A stretch of 64,000 bases of DNA, from the NCBI RefSeq assembly GCF_900116545.1, contig NZ_FPCK01000001.1, forward strand, positions 868,001-932,000. The letters run 5' to 3'. Positions 25,503-33,731 of the stretch are shown here, piece after piece (position 1 is the first letter of the stretch; each line of letters begins with the position of its first letter). Under the pieces are notes generated by a model that was given only the letters and a program-made list of their open reading frames with translations, was not told the origin of the DNA and did no database searches. The position numbers and the translations under genes were made by a program. The stretch comes from Devosia crocina (lineage in GTDB: Bacteria; Pseudomonadota; Alphaproteobacteria; Rhizobiales; Devosiaceae).

Positions 25503-26866
25503 ACGGCCGGCCCTGGACGTCGCGGCCTTTTTTGGCTGCGACGCTTGCGCTGACGGTTCTGTTTGTCCTGCTTCTGACCACCGTCACCCGCCTGATGATG
25601 AACGAAGGACGCCTTGCGGGGGAGCCAGCCGAGGGGGTGATCTGGTTTTCAAGCCAGGGCCAGTTCGAGGCCATGCGCCTTGCCGATGCCGCCTTGTTGT
25701 TCGAAGCGGGGCGCGTCAGTCGCGACGAACTGCAACTGCGCTATGACCTGCTCGACAGCCGCATTCATCTGTTCGAGGAAGGGCAGATACCGAGGCGGGC
25801 TGCCGCAATGGGGTTCAGCGACGAAATCGCGGGATTGCGCGACATGCTCGAAAGCCATCGGGCGGGGCTGGCCGACTTCGAGCCGGACAACGGCGCGGCG
25901 ATTCTGGCGCTGCATGACACGGCGGTGGCCATGGCTCTGACCATGCGCGACTTCGCCAATGCGGGCATGCTCGATGGGCGCGACCGGCAAAGCGTCGTGA
26001 GGGACCACCGCCGGCAGATCCTGTTCGAGGTCATCGGCTATCTGGTGGCAACGATCGTGGCGGGCATTCTGGTGGCGATCATCGTAGTGCGGGGGCTGCG
26101 CAACACAGTGCGTACGGAAGCGGCGTTGCAGCACGAACGCGAGGTGTCGCGCCTCCACCGCGCTTTCACGTCGGTCGTGTCGCACCAGTTTCGCACGCCG
26201 CTTTCCATCATCGACTCCAGTTCGCAGCGCATGTTGCGGCGGGGTAGCGCGATGTCGATCGAGGAGATCACCCATCGCGTGACCAAGATCCGCAATGCCT
26301 GCCAGCGGCTGACGCGGCTGATGGAAAGCACGCTCAATGCCGCCCGGCTCGAGCAGGGCGAGATCGCGTTTCAGGCGCGGCCCTGCAATGTGCGCGAACT
26401 GATCGACGCGGTTTGCGAAAATCAGGTGGAGGAAGAGCAGGCACGGATCGAGCGGCATCTCGTGGGATTGCCGGACCTGACGATGGCCGATGGGGTCCTG
26501 CTCGAGCAGGCCGTGCACAATCTGGTTTCAAACGCGCTCAAATATTCAGCGGCCGATACGCGCGTGGTTATCCGCGGCAGCGAACAAGACGGCAATGTCG
26601 TCGTCAGTGTCGAGGATTTCGGGGTCGGCATTCCCGCCGACGAGGTGGGGTTCGTCACCGAACGGTTTTTCCGCGCCCGTACCGCCGAAGAGTTTCCGGG
26701 AACCGGGATCGGGCTCAATTTCGTGTCGCAAATCATGTCGCTTCATGGTGGCCGCGTCGAGGTCAAGAGTGTGGAAGGGCAGGGCTCGACTTTCAGCCTC
26801 GTCTTTCCGTTCCGGCCAGTCGAGCCCGTGGGACAGACACGGGCGGCTCTGGCGCCCTCTGTCTAG
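25499..26866 (+). CDS. Orphan sensor histidine kinase
   Basis: 455 aa. TM helix (about 12-32), periplasmic domain (33-180) with QFEAMRLADAAL and VSRDELQLRYDLLDSRI, second TM (183-205), HisKA dimerisation domain with phosphoacceptor His229 in VSHQFRTPLS, and HATPase_c with N box LVSNALKYSA, G1 DFGVGIP and G2 GTGIGLNF. No HAMP, receiver domain or adjacent response regulator is seen. The periplasmic region resembles that of the GGDEF-EAL protein at 14.9 kb. Coupled to the upstream periplasmic partner. Confidence 0.93.
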   Translation: MNGRPWTSRPFLAATLALTVLFVLLLTTVTRLMMNEGRLAGEPAEGVIWFSSQGQFEAMRLADAALLFEAGRVSRDELQLRYDLLDSRIHLFEEGQIPRRAAAMGFSDEIAGLRDMLESHRAGLADFEPDNGAAILALHDTAVAMALTMRDFANAGMLDGRDRQSVVRDHRRQILFEVIGYLVATIVAGILVAIIVVRGLRNTVRTEAALQHEREVSRLHRAFTSVVSHQFRTPLSIIDSSSQRMLRRGSAMSIEEITHRVTKIRNACQRLTRLMESTLNAARLEQGEIAFQARPCNVRELIDAVCENQVEEEQARIERHLVGLPDLTMADGVLLEQAVHNLVSNALKYSAADTRVVIRGSEQDGNVVVSVEDFGVGIPADEVGFVTERFFRARTAEEFPGTGIGLNFVSQIMSLHGGRVEVKSVEGQGSTFSLVFPFRPVEPVGQTRAALAPSV

Positions 26867-26946
26867 CGGCGCGTCCATTCGCTGCACTGGCCAAGCGGGC
26901 ACCGGTCGCTTACATAGGGACATCACCAGAGCAAATGGAAACAGCC

Positions 26947-27195
26947 ATGAATCAGAGCAGCAGAATTTTCGACGGGCTCGGACGGATCATGAACGAGGCT
27001 GCAGGCGTGGCCGATGGCGTGCGCCGGGAAGTGGAAACCGTTGCCCGCTCTCAGGCCCAGCGCATTGTCGCCGACATGGAGCTGGTCAAGCGCGAGGATT
27101 TCGATGCGCTGCGCGAGCTGGTTCAGGTGCAAGGCGAAGAGATCGACGCCTTGCGCAAGGAGCTGGCTGCCCTCAAGGCCGACAAGACAGCCTGA
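26947..27195 (+). CDS. UbiK-like accessory factor (BMFP domain)
   Basis: 82 aa, starting MNQSSRIFDGLGRIMNEAAG and ending with a coiled-coil (FDALRELVQVQGEEIDALRKELAALKA). This is the BMFP/DUF526 family; the E. coli member UbiK assists ubiquinone biosynthesis. The rhizobial-type REDFDALRE motif before the coil is conserved. ATG 26947 has GGA 9 nt upstream; an ATG 12 nt earlier is possible. The following 285 bp up to the YbjN gene hold nothing recognisable. Confidence 0.85.
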   Translation: MNQSSRIFDGLGRIMNEAAGVADGVRREVETVARSQAQRIVADMELVKREDFDALRELVQVQGEEIDALRKELAALKADKTA

Positions 27196-27479
27196 CGAAT
27201 CCCGCGCGCCCGAAAGGGGTGCGCAAGCAAAAGACGCGGCCGGGCGGCTATCGAGGCGTGCCCGGACGGTGTGATATGGTTAACGGCTGGTTACCATCTT
27301 CCACAAGAGATTGGGGTGTCGTGACCGGGGTTGGCTCCCTGAATCAGCTATGGCGTGTAGGCTTTGAGTCGTGGACGATTCGAGCGCAGGAGTGAGGCGC
27401 CCGGGATAGTCCGCTCTGCCCGAAGCTCCGGTGCGCCGGTGTGGATGGTGATCTGCCAAGCCAGCACGGAACCGCCCCA

Positions 27480-27980
27480 ATGTCCCTGATTGCTTATGAG
27501 CCCGATCGTAGCTCCCATCCGGTGGACCTGGTCGAGCATATCGCGTCGATCAATGACTGGACATTCGAGCGGCAGGATGCGGACGAGATTTCCATTTCCG
27601 TGCGGGGCGGGTGGAGCGACTACCACGTTTCGTTCAACTGGATGGAAGATCTGGAATCGCTCCATATCGCCTGCGCCTTTGATCTCAAGGTGCCCGATGG
27701 CCGGCGCAACGAGGTGCGCCAGCTGATCAGCCTGATCAACGAGCAGCTCTGGATCGGCCATTTCGACATCTGGAACAAGGAAGGCGTGGTGCTGTTCCGC
27801 AATTCGCACCTTCTCACAGGCGGAGCGGATGTGTCGCCGCAGCAGTGCGAAGCGCTCTTGCGCTCGGCCACCGATAGTTGCGATCTCTACTACCAGGCAT
27901 TTCAGTTCGTGGTCTGGGCTGGCAAATCGGCAGCCGATGCGCTGAGCCATGTGATGTTCGAAACCGTGGGCGAGGCATGA
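27480..27980 (+). CDS. YbjN domain protein
   Basis: 166 aa with a YbjN fold (distantly related to type III secretion chaperones): ISVRGGWSDYHVSFNWMEDLESLHIACAFDL, then RRNEVRQLISLINEQLWIGHFDIWNKEGVVLFRN. Function unknown. The position directly upstream of proC, with overlapping stop/start (ATGA), is a conserved arrangement in Rhizobiales. Confidence 0.88.
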   Translation: MSLIAYEPDRSSHPVDLVEHIASINDWTFERQDADEISISVRGGWSDYHVSFNWMEDLESLHIACAFDLKVPDGRRNEVRQLISLINEQLWIGHFDIWNKEGVVLFRNSHLLTGGADVSPQQCEALLRSATDSCDLYYQAFQFVVWAGKSAADALSHVMFETVGEA

Positions 27981-28801
27981 TGACGGATCTGCGTTCCATT
28001 GGCCCGGTGATGCTGATCGGGGCTGGCAAGATGGGCATAGCGCTCGCCACCGGCTGGCTCGAAGCAGGCCTGCCGCCCACCAATCTCGTTCTGGTCGAGC
28101 CGCATCCGAGCGAAGAGACCAAGGCTTTTGCCGCCGAATATGACCTGATGATCTATGATCAGGCGCTTGGGCTGCGCCCCAATGTGCTGGTGCTTGCGGT
28201 CAAACCGCAAGTCATCGACGCGGTGATGGAGGGGCTTGCCCCCGTGATCGGGCCGCAGACGCTGATCCTTTCTATCGCAGCCGGCATTTCGCTGACGCGT
28301 CTCGAACAAGGCTCCGGCACCGACCGTGTGGTGCGGTCCATGCCAAACACGCCAGCGCAGATCGGCAAGGGCGTGACGGGCGTTGTTGCGGGTCCCGGTG
28401 TTGACCAGGATGGCAAATCCGCCGCCGAGGCGCTGCTGTCGGCTGCGGGCCTCGTCGTCTGGTTCGACAGGGAAGGCGATCTCGACGCGGTCACCGCCGT
28501 TTCGGGTTCGGGCCCAGCCTATGTGTTCAATCTTGTCGAAGCGCTGGCCGCAGCGGGGGTGGCACAGGGGCTGGATGAGCATGTGGCCATGGTGCTGGCT
28601 CGCCAGACAGTGATCGGTTCTGCGGCATTGCTTGAAGCCGATGCGGCGCCGGCAAGCGTGCTGCGCCAGAACGTGACGTCACCGAATGGCACGACCGCAG
28701 CGGCCCTCGCGGTGCTGATGGCCGCGGATGGTCTTGCCCCCTTGATGGAGCGGGCTGTGGGCGCCGCGCGGCAGCGCAGCGAAGAACTGGGCCGCAGCTA
28801 A
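27977..28801 (+). CDS. proC: Pyrroline-5-carboxylate reductase
   Basis: 274 aa. Last step of proline synthesis: NAD(P)H reduction of pyrroline-5-carboxylate. Rossmann motif MLIGAGKMGIALATGW near the N-terminus, VLAVKPQVIDAVM, VVRSMPNTPAQIGKG, and the C-terminal signature TAVSGSGPAYVFNLVEALA with RQNVTSPNGTTAAAL. Two adjacent ATGs (27977, 27980); the first overlaps the YbjN stop. Confidence 0.96.
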   Translation: MMTDLRSIGPVMLIGAGKMGIALATGWLEAGLPPTNLVLVEPHPSEETKAFAAEYDLMIYDQALGLRPNVLVLAVKPQVIDAVMEGLAPVIGPQTLILSIAAGISLTRLEQGSGTDRVVRSMPNTPAQIGKGVTGVVAGPGVDQDGKSAAEALLSAAGLVVWFDREGDLDAVTAVSGSGPAYVFNLVEALAAAGVAQGLDEHVAMVLARQTVIGSAALLEADAAPASVLRQNVTSPNGTTAAALAVLMAADGLAPLMERAVGAARQRSEELGRS

Positions 28802-29268
28802 AGCCGCGCGTCCTGGCGCAGGGCCAGCAGCTTGATCGAAGCGAACTGGCCGCGCAGCTTTTCGACTTCGGACAGGATCTGGGAAGGCGCTTCGTCTTCA
28901 ATGATCGCATCGATCAGCAGATAAGCAGCCAGCAGGTCGCTCGCTTCGCCCGCCAGCGCATAGCGCAGGCCATAGACTTCGGCGAGGAGAAGGGCGGCCG
29001 GGTGACGCGCCGCCCCCGTCATGATCGTCCGGCTCAGAATGGCGATTGCGCGCGAGACAAGGCGTTGGCGCCGTTCGAGTTGATTGCAACGGCTCGCTTC
29101 CGCAAGCAGCAGGCGCGCCATGTCCATGCCGGTCGTCTGGCGAAGCAGCAGATTTTCCGCAATCATGGGATCGCGCAGGACGCTCTCGTAGCACCAGAGT
29201 GCTTCGAGAAACTCACCCTGGCGCTGCATTTCGTGCGCTTGATCAAGATAGTCCCCCAGACCCGGCAT
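28798..29268 (-). CDS. Hypothetical helical protein
   Basis: 156 aa, almost entirely helical by composition, with a TPR-like pattern (LDQAHEMQRQGEFLEALWCYESVL, then ARLLLAEASRCNQLERRQRLVSRAI). No known domain confidently recognised. Start ATG 29268 (MPGLGDYLD) is a best guess; an ATG at 29325 is also in frame. Convergent with proC, with overlapping stop codons. Confidence 0.6.
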   Translation of the reverse strand: MPGLGDYLDQAHEMQRQGEFLEALWCYESVLRDPMIAENLLLRQTTGMDMARLLLAEASRCNQLERRQRLVSRAIAILSRTIMTGAARHPAALLLAEVYGLRYALAGEASDLLAAYLLIDAIIEDEAPSQILSEVEKLRGQFASIKLLALRQDARL

Positions 29269-29330
29269 GGACGCCCCCGCTGCCCCAACCGAGTCGAACG
29301 TGTCGCACAAGCGGCTGGCGTGCAAGCCTT

Positions 29331-29858
29331 TTATGGGCGGCGGTAATTGATGGTGAGGCTGAGCCGGTCGAGCACCGGGTGATCATTGGGATCGACCATG
29401 CCGATCAGAAACTGGCGCACCATGTGAGCGCCATCAGGAGGTAGGGCCGCGATGGCATCGTCTATGCGGCTGGCCTGGGTGGCAGACAGAGTGGCGAAAA
29501 ACGCGCGGCCCTTGTCGGTGGCATGCAGCAGCCGCTGGCGCCGGTCGGCCTGTCCGGTTTTCTGCTCGATATAGCCATTGTCGATCAGCTGGCGCAGAAC
29601 GCGTGCCAGGCTCTGCTTGGTGATCTTGAGAATGTCGAGCAGATCGGCCACGGGCATGCCGGGCCGAAGATTGACGAAATAAAGCACCCGATGATGGGCG
29701 CGTCCAAAGCCCTGTCGCTCGAGGAGGGCGTCCGCGTCGCCCGTGAAGTCCCGGTAGGCGAAGAAAAAAAGCCCCATGATATCGAGGGGCAGATCGGAGC
29801 GCGCCGGAAGCGGAGAAGTTATGTCAGCCTTGTTGACATTTTTTTGCGGCTCTGGCAT
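29331..29858 (-). CDS. MarR family transcriptional regulator
   Basis: 175 aa winged-helix protein: HHRVLYFVNLRPGMPVADLLDILKITKQSLARVLRQLIDNGYIEQ is the DNA-binding core, followed by the wing (DRRQRLLHATDKGRAFF). Start ATG 29858 has GGAGCG 6 nt upstream. Divergently transcribed from ilvE, an arrangement seen in other Rhizobiales; it may repress itself and ilvE. Confidence 0.88.
   Translation of the reverse strand: MPEPQKNVNKADITSPLPARSDLPLDIMGLFFFAYRDFTGDADALLERQGFGRAHHRVLYFVNLRPGMPVADLLDILKITKQSLARVLRQLIDNGYIEQKTGQADRRQRLLHATDKGRAFFATLSATQASRIDDAIAALPPDGAHMVRQFLIGMVDPNDHPVLDRLSLTINYRRP
29822..29838. promoter_or_regulatory. Dyad at the MarR 5' end (possible operator)
   Basis: TGTCA-N7-TGACA inverted repeat at the beginning of the MarR coding region, facing the ilvE promoter region. 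MarR proteins bind inverted repeats of this size, but no second copy was found, so this is a suggestion. Confidence 0.25.
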
Positions 29859-29993
29859 TGTCGCTCCATCACAACGGCGTTCCGTCTTATCCCAAAGACA
29901 TTCAGGTTTGCCAAGGGCATGGCCCTTGGGGCATGATCGACGAAGCGCCCGTTTCGTGTGGAAATGGCAAGAACGAAGACTTTGGAGAGGATC

Positions 29994-30884
29994 ATGGCAG
30001 GCGTGCCCATGGACCAGCGTGATGGCTGGATCTGGTTCGATGGCGAACTCAAACCGTGGAAGGACGCGAAGATTCACGTGCTGACGCACGGGCTTCACTA
30101 TGCCAGCTCGGTATTCGAAGGCGAACGCGCTTATGGCGGCGAGATTTTCAAGTCGCGCGAACACACCGAGCGTCTGATCCGCTCGGCGGCAACGCTCGAC
30201 ATGCCGTTTCCCTATTCGGTCGACGAGATCGAAGCGGCCAAGCGGCTGGTGCTGGACAAGAACGGCCTCGTGGATGCCTATGTGCGTCCCGTTGCCTGGC
30301 GCGGCTCTGAAGAGCTGAGCGTTCCGGCCCGCAACAACAAGGTGCATGTGGCAATCGCGGCCTGGGTGTGGCCAAGCTATTTCTCGGTCGAGGAAAAGCT
30401 CAAGGGCATTCGCCTTGAGTGGAGCAAGTGGAAGCGCCCGAGCCCTGAAACCATTCCCTCTTCAGCCAAGGCTGCCGGGCTCTACATGATCTGCACGCTG
30501 TCCAAGGACGCGGCAATGGCCAATGGCTATGCCGACGCGCTGATGCTGGACTATCGCGGCTATGTGGCTGAAGCCACCGGGGCGAACGTGTTCTTCATCA
30601 AAGGCAAGGACATCACGACGCCGACGCCGGACTGTTTCCTCAATGGCATCACCCGGCAGACGCTGATCGCGCTCGCCAAGGAGAACGGGTTCACCGTGAC
30701 CGAGCGGCATATCATGCCCGAGGAACTGGGCCAGTTCGACGAGTGCTTCCTGACCGGCACCGCCGCGGAAGTGACGCCGGTTTCGGTGATCGGCGATTAT
30801 TCGTTCACGCCCGGCGAAGGGTGCCGGACGCTGATCGACGCCTATTCGGCCGCAGTGCAGCCCAAGCGGGCGGCGGCGGAATAA
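29994..30884 (+). CDS. ilvE: Branched-chain amino-acid aminotransferase
   Basis: 296 aa fold-type IV PLP enzyme interconverting Val/Leu/Ile and their keto acids. Seen: THGLHYASSVFEGERAYGG, YVRPVAWRGSEELSV, the PLP-Lys segment SSAKAAGLYMICTLSKDAA, and GYVAEATGANVFFIKG. ATG 29994 follows GGAGAGG by 4-5 nt; the upstream in-frame ATG at 29958 has no such site. Followed by a strong terminator. Confidence 0.95.
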   Translation: MAGVPMDQRDGWIWFDGELKPWKDAKIHVLTHGLHYASSVFEGERAYGGEIFKSREHTERLIRSAATLDMPFPYSVDEIEAAKRLVLDKNGLVDAYVRPVAWRGSEELSVPARNNKVHVAIAAWVWPSYFSVEEKLKGIRLEWSKWKRPSPETIPSSAKAAGLYMICTLSKDAAMANGYADALMLDYRGYVAEATGANVFFIKGKDITTPTPDCFLNGITRQTLIALAKENGFTVTERHIMPEELGQFDECFLTGTAAEVTPVSVIGDYSFTPGEGCRTLIDAYSAAVQPKRAAAE

Positions 30885-30905
30885 GATTTTGATGATCTGA
30901 GATCG

Positions 30906-30936
30906 AAAGGCCGGGCAGGGATGCCCGGCCTTTTTC
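30906..30936 (+). terminator. Intrinsic terminator of ilvE
   Basis: AAAGGCCGGGCA-GGGA-TGCCCGGCCTTTTT, 21 nt after the ilvE stop. Confidence 0.9.
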
Positions 30937-30956
30937 GTATTGGGTGATAGGGAAGG

Positions 30957-30999
30957 CCCCTCACCCTTCCCTGCGGGCGACCTTTCCCTCAGCGGGAGA
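30957..30999. repeat. Degenerate member of the CCCTCACCC palindromic family
   Basis: CCCCTCACCCTTCCCTGCGG with a complementary-looking CCCTCAGCGGGAGAG arm. Same family as the element at 10047. Confidence 0.55.
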
Positions 31000-31027
31000 G
31001 ATAAGGTAGTTCCTGAGCGTGGGGGCC

Positions 31028-31474
31028 TTACTTCGCCCAGCGGTCTCTAGCCGCGTCGTCTGCCGTGTTCGCCTCTACCCATTGCGTGCCGGACGCGGTT
31101 TCTTCCTGTTTCCAGAACGGAGCGTCGGTCTTGAGGTAATCCATCAGAAACTGTGCGCCATCGAAAGCGGCTTGGCGATGGGCTGCAAGGGTCATCACTT
31201 GCATGATCGCCTCGCCGGGAACGAGGCGTCCATAGCGGTGGAGAATGGCGGCATCGATCAGGCCGAAGCGCTCGATGGCCCGCCCGCGCAGGGTGGCGAT
31301 CTCGTTTTCGGCTAGTTCCGGATAACATTCGAGAATAAGCGCGTTGATGGGACGGTCGGGGCTGGACCGGACCATTCCTGTAAAGGTGACGGCGGCGCCG
31401 GCATGAGGATGATCGGCCGCAAAGGCGGCGAGCAGGGCGCCGGGATCGAAGGGGGAGGCGGAGACCAGGATCAT
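31028..31474 (-). CDS. moaE: Molybdopterin synthase catalytic subunit
   Basis: 148 aa. Inserts two sulphurs into precursor Z with MoaD as donor. Motifs: AAVTFTGMVR, LECYPELAENEIATLRGRA, YGRLVPGEAIMQV, HRQAAFDGAQFLMDYLKTDAPFWKQE containing the catalytic Lys region. Same order moaE after moaD; 1-bp gap between moaD stop and moaE start. Confidence 0.96.
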   Translation of the reverse strand: MILVSASPFDPGALLAAFAADHPHAGAAVTFTGMVRSSPDRPINALILECYPELAENEIATLRGRAIERFGLIDAAILHRYGRLVPGEAIMQVMTLAAHRQAAFDGAQFLMDYLKTDAPFWKQEETASGTQWVEANTADDAARDRWAK

Positions 31475-31475
31475 C

Positions 31476-31727
31476 TCAACCGCCGGTCATCGGCGGCAGA
31501 ATGGCGACCGTTTCGGCGCCATCGATCGGGGTGTCCCAAGGCACGATGCGGGCGTTTTTGGAGAGCTTGAACTGCCGGGGATTGGCCATGGCAAGATCGA
31601 GCGCTTCGTCGTTGCTCCGCAGCCAGCAGACAAGATCGTCGAGCGTGCGCACACTATCGGGCGGCGTGACCTCGTCGCTGGCGCGGTTGAGGCGCTCGCG
31701 CAGCCAGGCGAAGTATAGGACTTTCAT
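31476..31727 (-). CDS. moaD: Molybdopterin synthase sulfur carrier subunit
   Basis: 83 aa ubiquitin-fold protein: MKVLYFAWLRERLNRASDEV at the start, and the C-terminal ILPPMTGG whose double Gly is thiocarboxylated. The ATG overlaps the pgsA stop (ATGA). Confidence 0.94.
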   Translation of the reverse strand: MKVLYFAWLRERLNRASDEVTPPDSVRTLDDLVCWLRSNDEALDLAMANPRQFKLSKNARIVPWDTPIDGAETVAILPPMTGG

Positions 31728-32293
31728 TTCGGCCCTATGCCGGACAGATGCGGCCAGGAGGCGCGCAGATAGTTCCAGCCGGTCCAAAGCGTGATCAGCC
31801 CGGCAGCCCAGAGCATAAGATCGGAAACGAGTCGCAAGCCGGGGATGATGCCCTCGAGCAGAACGACGGCGAGCGCCACGAGCTGAATGGTGGTCTTCCA
31901 CTTGGCCAGCTTGCTGACCGGCAGAACGATGGCGGTATTGCCCAGAAATTCGCGCAGCCCGGAGATAAAGAACTCGCGAAAGAGGATGGAGGAAACCGGG
32001 ATCATGTCCCAGCCCGAAAAGCTGCCGTCCCAGGCAAGCGCGGCGACCAGGATGCCGACCAGCAGCTTGTCGGCGATCGGATCGAGCATGCGGCCAAGGT
32101 CCGAATACTGGTTCCAGGCCCTGGCGAGGTAGCCATCCACCCAATCGCTGGCCGCGGCCAGCACAAAAAGGACCAGCGCAATGATGCGCAGAGTGATGTC
32201 GCCACTCATCACCAGCCAGACGATGGGGATGATTGCGGCAACGCGCGCGATGGTGATGATGTTGGGGACGAGAGTGAGCGGGTTGCGGGTCAT
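31724..32293 (-). CDS. pgsA: CDP-diacylglycerol-glycerol-3-phosphate 3-phosphatidyltransferase
   Basis: 189 aa integral membrane enzyme making phosphatidylglycerophosphate. The CDP-alcohol phosphotransferase motif D-G-x2-A-R-x8-G-x3-D-x3-D is intact (SDWVDGYLARAWNQYSDLG, then RMLDPIADK). About five membrane helices. Forms pgsA-moaD-moaE; uvrC, its usual upstream neighbour in Rhizobiales, is here separated by aroG and two other genes. Confidence 0.95.
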   Translation of the reverse strand: MTRNPLTLVPNIITIARVAAIIPIVWLVMSGDITLRIIALVLFVLAAASDWVDGYLARAWNQYSDLGRMLDPIADKLLVGILVAALAWDGSFSGWDMIPVSSILFREFFISGLREFLGNTAIVLPVSKLAKWKTTIQLVALAVVLLEGIIPGLRLVSDLMLWAAGLITLWTGWNYLRASWPHLSGIGPK

Positions 32294-32405
32294 GGGGGGA
32301 GAGAACAGGAATGGGGCAGGGGGGTCAAGACGGTTCGGCGTCCTTGACAGATTTGCACCGTCCTATGCTCCTGGAGCTCTGGTCAGAGAAGACGGGGGAA
32401 GAGTG

Positions 32406-32519
32406 TTGAACAAGTCAGCACGAAACGAACGGCGCGAGCTGACGGCTGTGCCCTTCATTGGTTTAGATTTGGAACCGTTCGAGCGGCTACCCGGAAAAGC
32501 CTGCGGAGTGACGCTTTAG
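32406..32519 (+). other. Possible remnant of a short membrane-protein gene
   Basis: TTG 32406 follows GGGGGAAG and opens 37 codons beginning NKSARNERRELTAVPF. From memory, the N-terminus resembles short rhizobial membrane proteins that begin MN.SARNERRKLTA and continue into a hydrophobic helix. Here the hydrophobic part is replaced by unrelated sequence (DLEPFERLPGKACGVTL), as expected after a frameshift or recombination. Weak evidence. The rest of the 32294-32564 gap shows only the hairpin at 32524. Confidence 0.2.
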
Positions 32520-32523
32520 GAGC

Positions 32524-32554
32524 GTCTGCCCTCCCGTTAGTTAGAAGGGCAGAC
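32524..32554. terminator. Hairpin downstream of aroG
   Basis: GTCTGCCCT and AGGGCAGAC make a 9-bp stem 10 nt past the aroG stop. There is no T-run on the aroG strand, so it is a weak or factor-assisted terminator at best. Confidence 0.4.
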
Positions 32555-32564
32555 ATCATCAGAT

Positions 32565-33638
32565 TCAGGCAACGGCCTGGGCGTTTGCCGCGCGGCGTTT
32601 CTCGACAGCTTCGGCAAGGGCTTCGAGGGCGGTAACGGTGGTGCTCCAGTCGATGCAACCGTCGGTTATGGATTGGCCGTAGACCAGGTCCTTGCCGGGT
32701 TCGAGATCCTGGCGGCCGGCGACGAGGTTGGACTCGATCATGACGCCGATGATGCGTTTGTCGCCAGCGGCGAGTTGCGCCCCGATATCGGCGAGCACAA
32801 GCGGCTGGTTCTCTGGCTTTTTGGCGGAGTTGGCGTGGCTTGCATCGATCATGATGGCGGGGTTGACCCCTGCCTTGCCAGCAGCATTGGCGGCTTCATC
32901 GACGCTGTGGGCATCGTAGTTGGTGGTTTTGCCGCCGCGCAGGATGATGTGGCAGTCTTCATTGCCGGTCGTCGCCGCGATGGCTGAGCGGCCGTCCTTG
33001 GTAACAGCCATGAAGTGGTGCGGCTGACCGGCGGAGAGCACGGCGTCGAGCGCAATCTTGACATTGCCATCGGTGCCGTTCTTGAAGCCGACCGGGCACG
33101 ACAGGCCAGAAGCCAGTTCGCGATGGATCTGGGACTCGGTGGTGCGGGCGCCGATAGCGGCCCAGGAGACGAGATCCGCGATATATTGCGGGGTAGTCAT
33201 GTCGAGGAACTCGCAGGCGGCCGGCAGACCGAGATTGGCAATGTCGAGCAGCAGGGTACGTGCGGTGTGCAGGCCCTGGGTGATGTTGAAGCTGCCATCA
33301 AGATCCGGATCGTTGATCAGGCCCTTCCAGCCGACGGTCGTGCGCGGCTTCTCGAAGTAGACGCGCATGATGATTTCGAGCCGGGACCCAAGGGTTTCGC
33401 GCAGCGTCACGAGGCGTTGGGCATAGTCCATGGCCGCTTTGGGATCGTGGATTGAACAAGGGCCGACGATGACCGCGAGACGATCGTCCTGGCCTTGCAG
33501 AATGTTGTGGAGGTCGTGGCGCGCGGCGATCACGGTGCGCGTCGCCTGATCGGTACGCGGATGCTGGCGCATGACGTCGATCGGCGTCGTCAGCGGCTTG
33601 ATTTCGGTGATGCGAAGATCGTCGGTGGACTTGAGCAT
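32565..33638 (-). CDS. aroG: 3-deoxy-7-phosphoheptulonate (DAHP) synthase, class I
   Basis: 357 aa. First step of aromatic amino-acid synthesis: PEP plus erythrose 4-phosphate. Motifs: LAVIVGPCSIHDPKAAMDYA, MRVYFEKPRTTVGWKGLIND, LPAACEFLDMTTPQYIADLVSW, GFKNGTDGNVKIALDA, ILRGGKTTNYDAHSVDEA and MIDASHANSAKKPENQ. AroF/G/H-type with N-terminal regulatory extension. Transcription appears to be controlled by an aromatic leader-peptide attenuator immediately upstream (33672-33806). It sits between pgsA and uvrC, breaking a common rhizobial gene order. Confidence 0.96.
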   Translation of the reverse strand: MLKSTDDLRITEIKPLTTPIDVMRQHPRTDQATRTVIAARHDLHNILQGQDDRLAVIVGPCSIHDPKAAMDYAQRLVTLRETLGSRLEIIMRVYFEKPRTTVGWKGLINDPDLDGSFNITQGLHTARTLLLDIANLGLPAACEFLDMTTPQYIADLVSWAAIGARTTESQIHRELASGLSCPVGFKNGTDGNVKIALDAVLSAGQPHHFMAVTKDGRSAIAATTGNEDCHIILRGGKTTNYDAHSVDEAANAAGKAGVNPAIMIDASHANSAKKPENQPLVLADIGAQLAAGDKRIIGVMIESNLVAGRQDLEPGKDLVYGQSITDGCIDWSTTVTALEALAEAVEKRRAANAQAVA

Positions 33639-33671
33639 TTTGCGGGTCTCTCGGGTGATCGAGGGGCCAAC

Positions 33672-33700
33672 AAAAAAGCCGCCTCGGAAGTCGGGCGGCT
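33672..33700 (-). terminator. Attenuator terminator upstream of aroG
   Basis: On the minus strand AGCCGCC-N10-GGCGGCT is followed by TTTTTTG, 34 nt before the aroG start codon. A strong intrinsic terminator in front of a gene indicates premature termination control. Confidence 0.85.
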
Positions 33701-33731
33701 GGCTTGCGATTTGGGTCTGGTCTCTAGGGGA

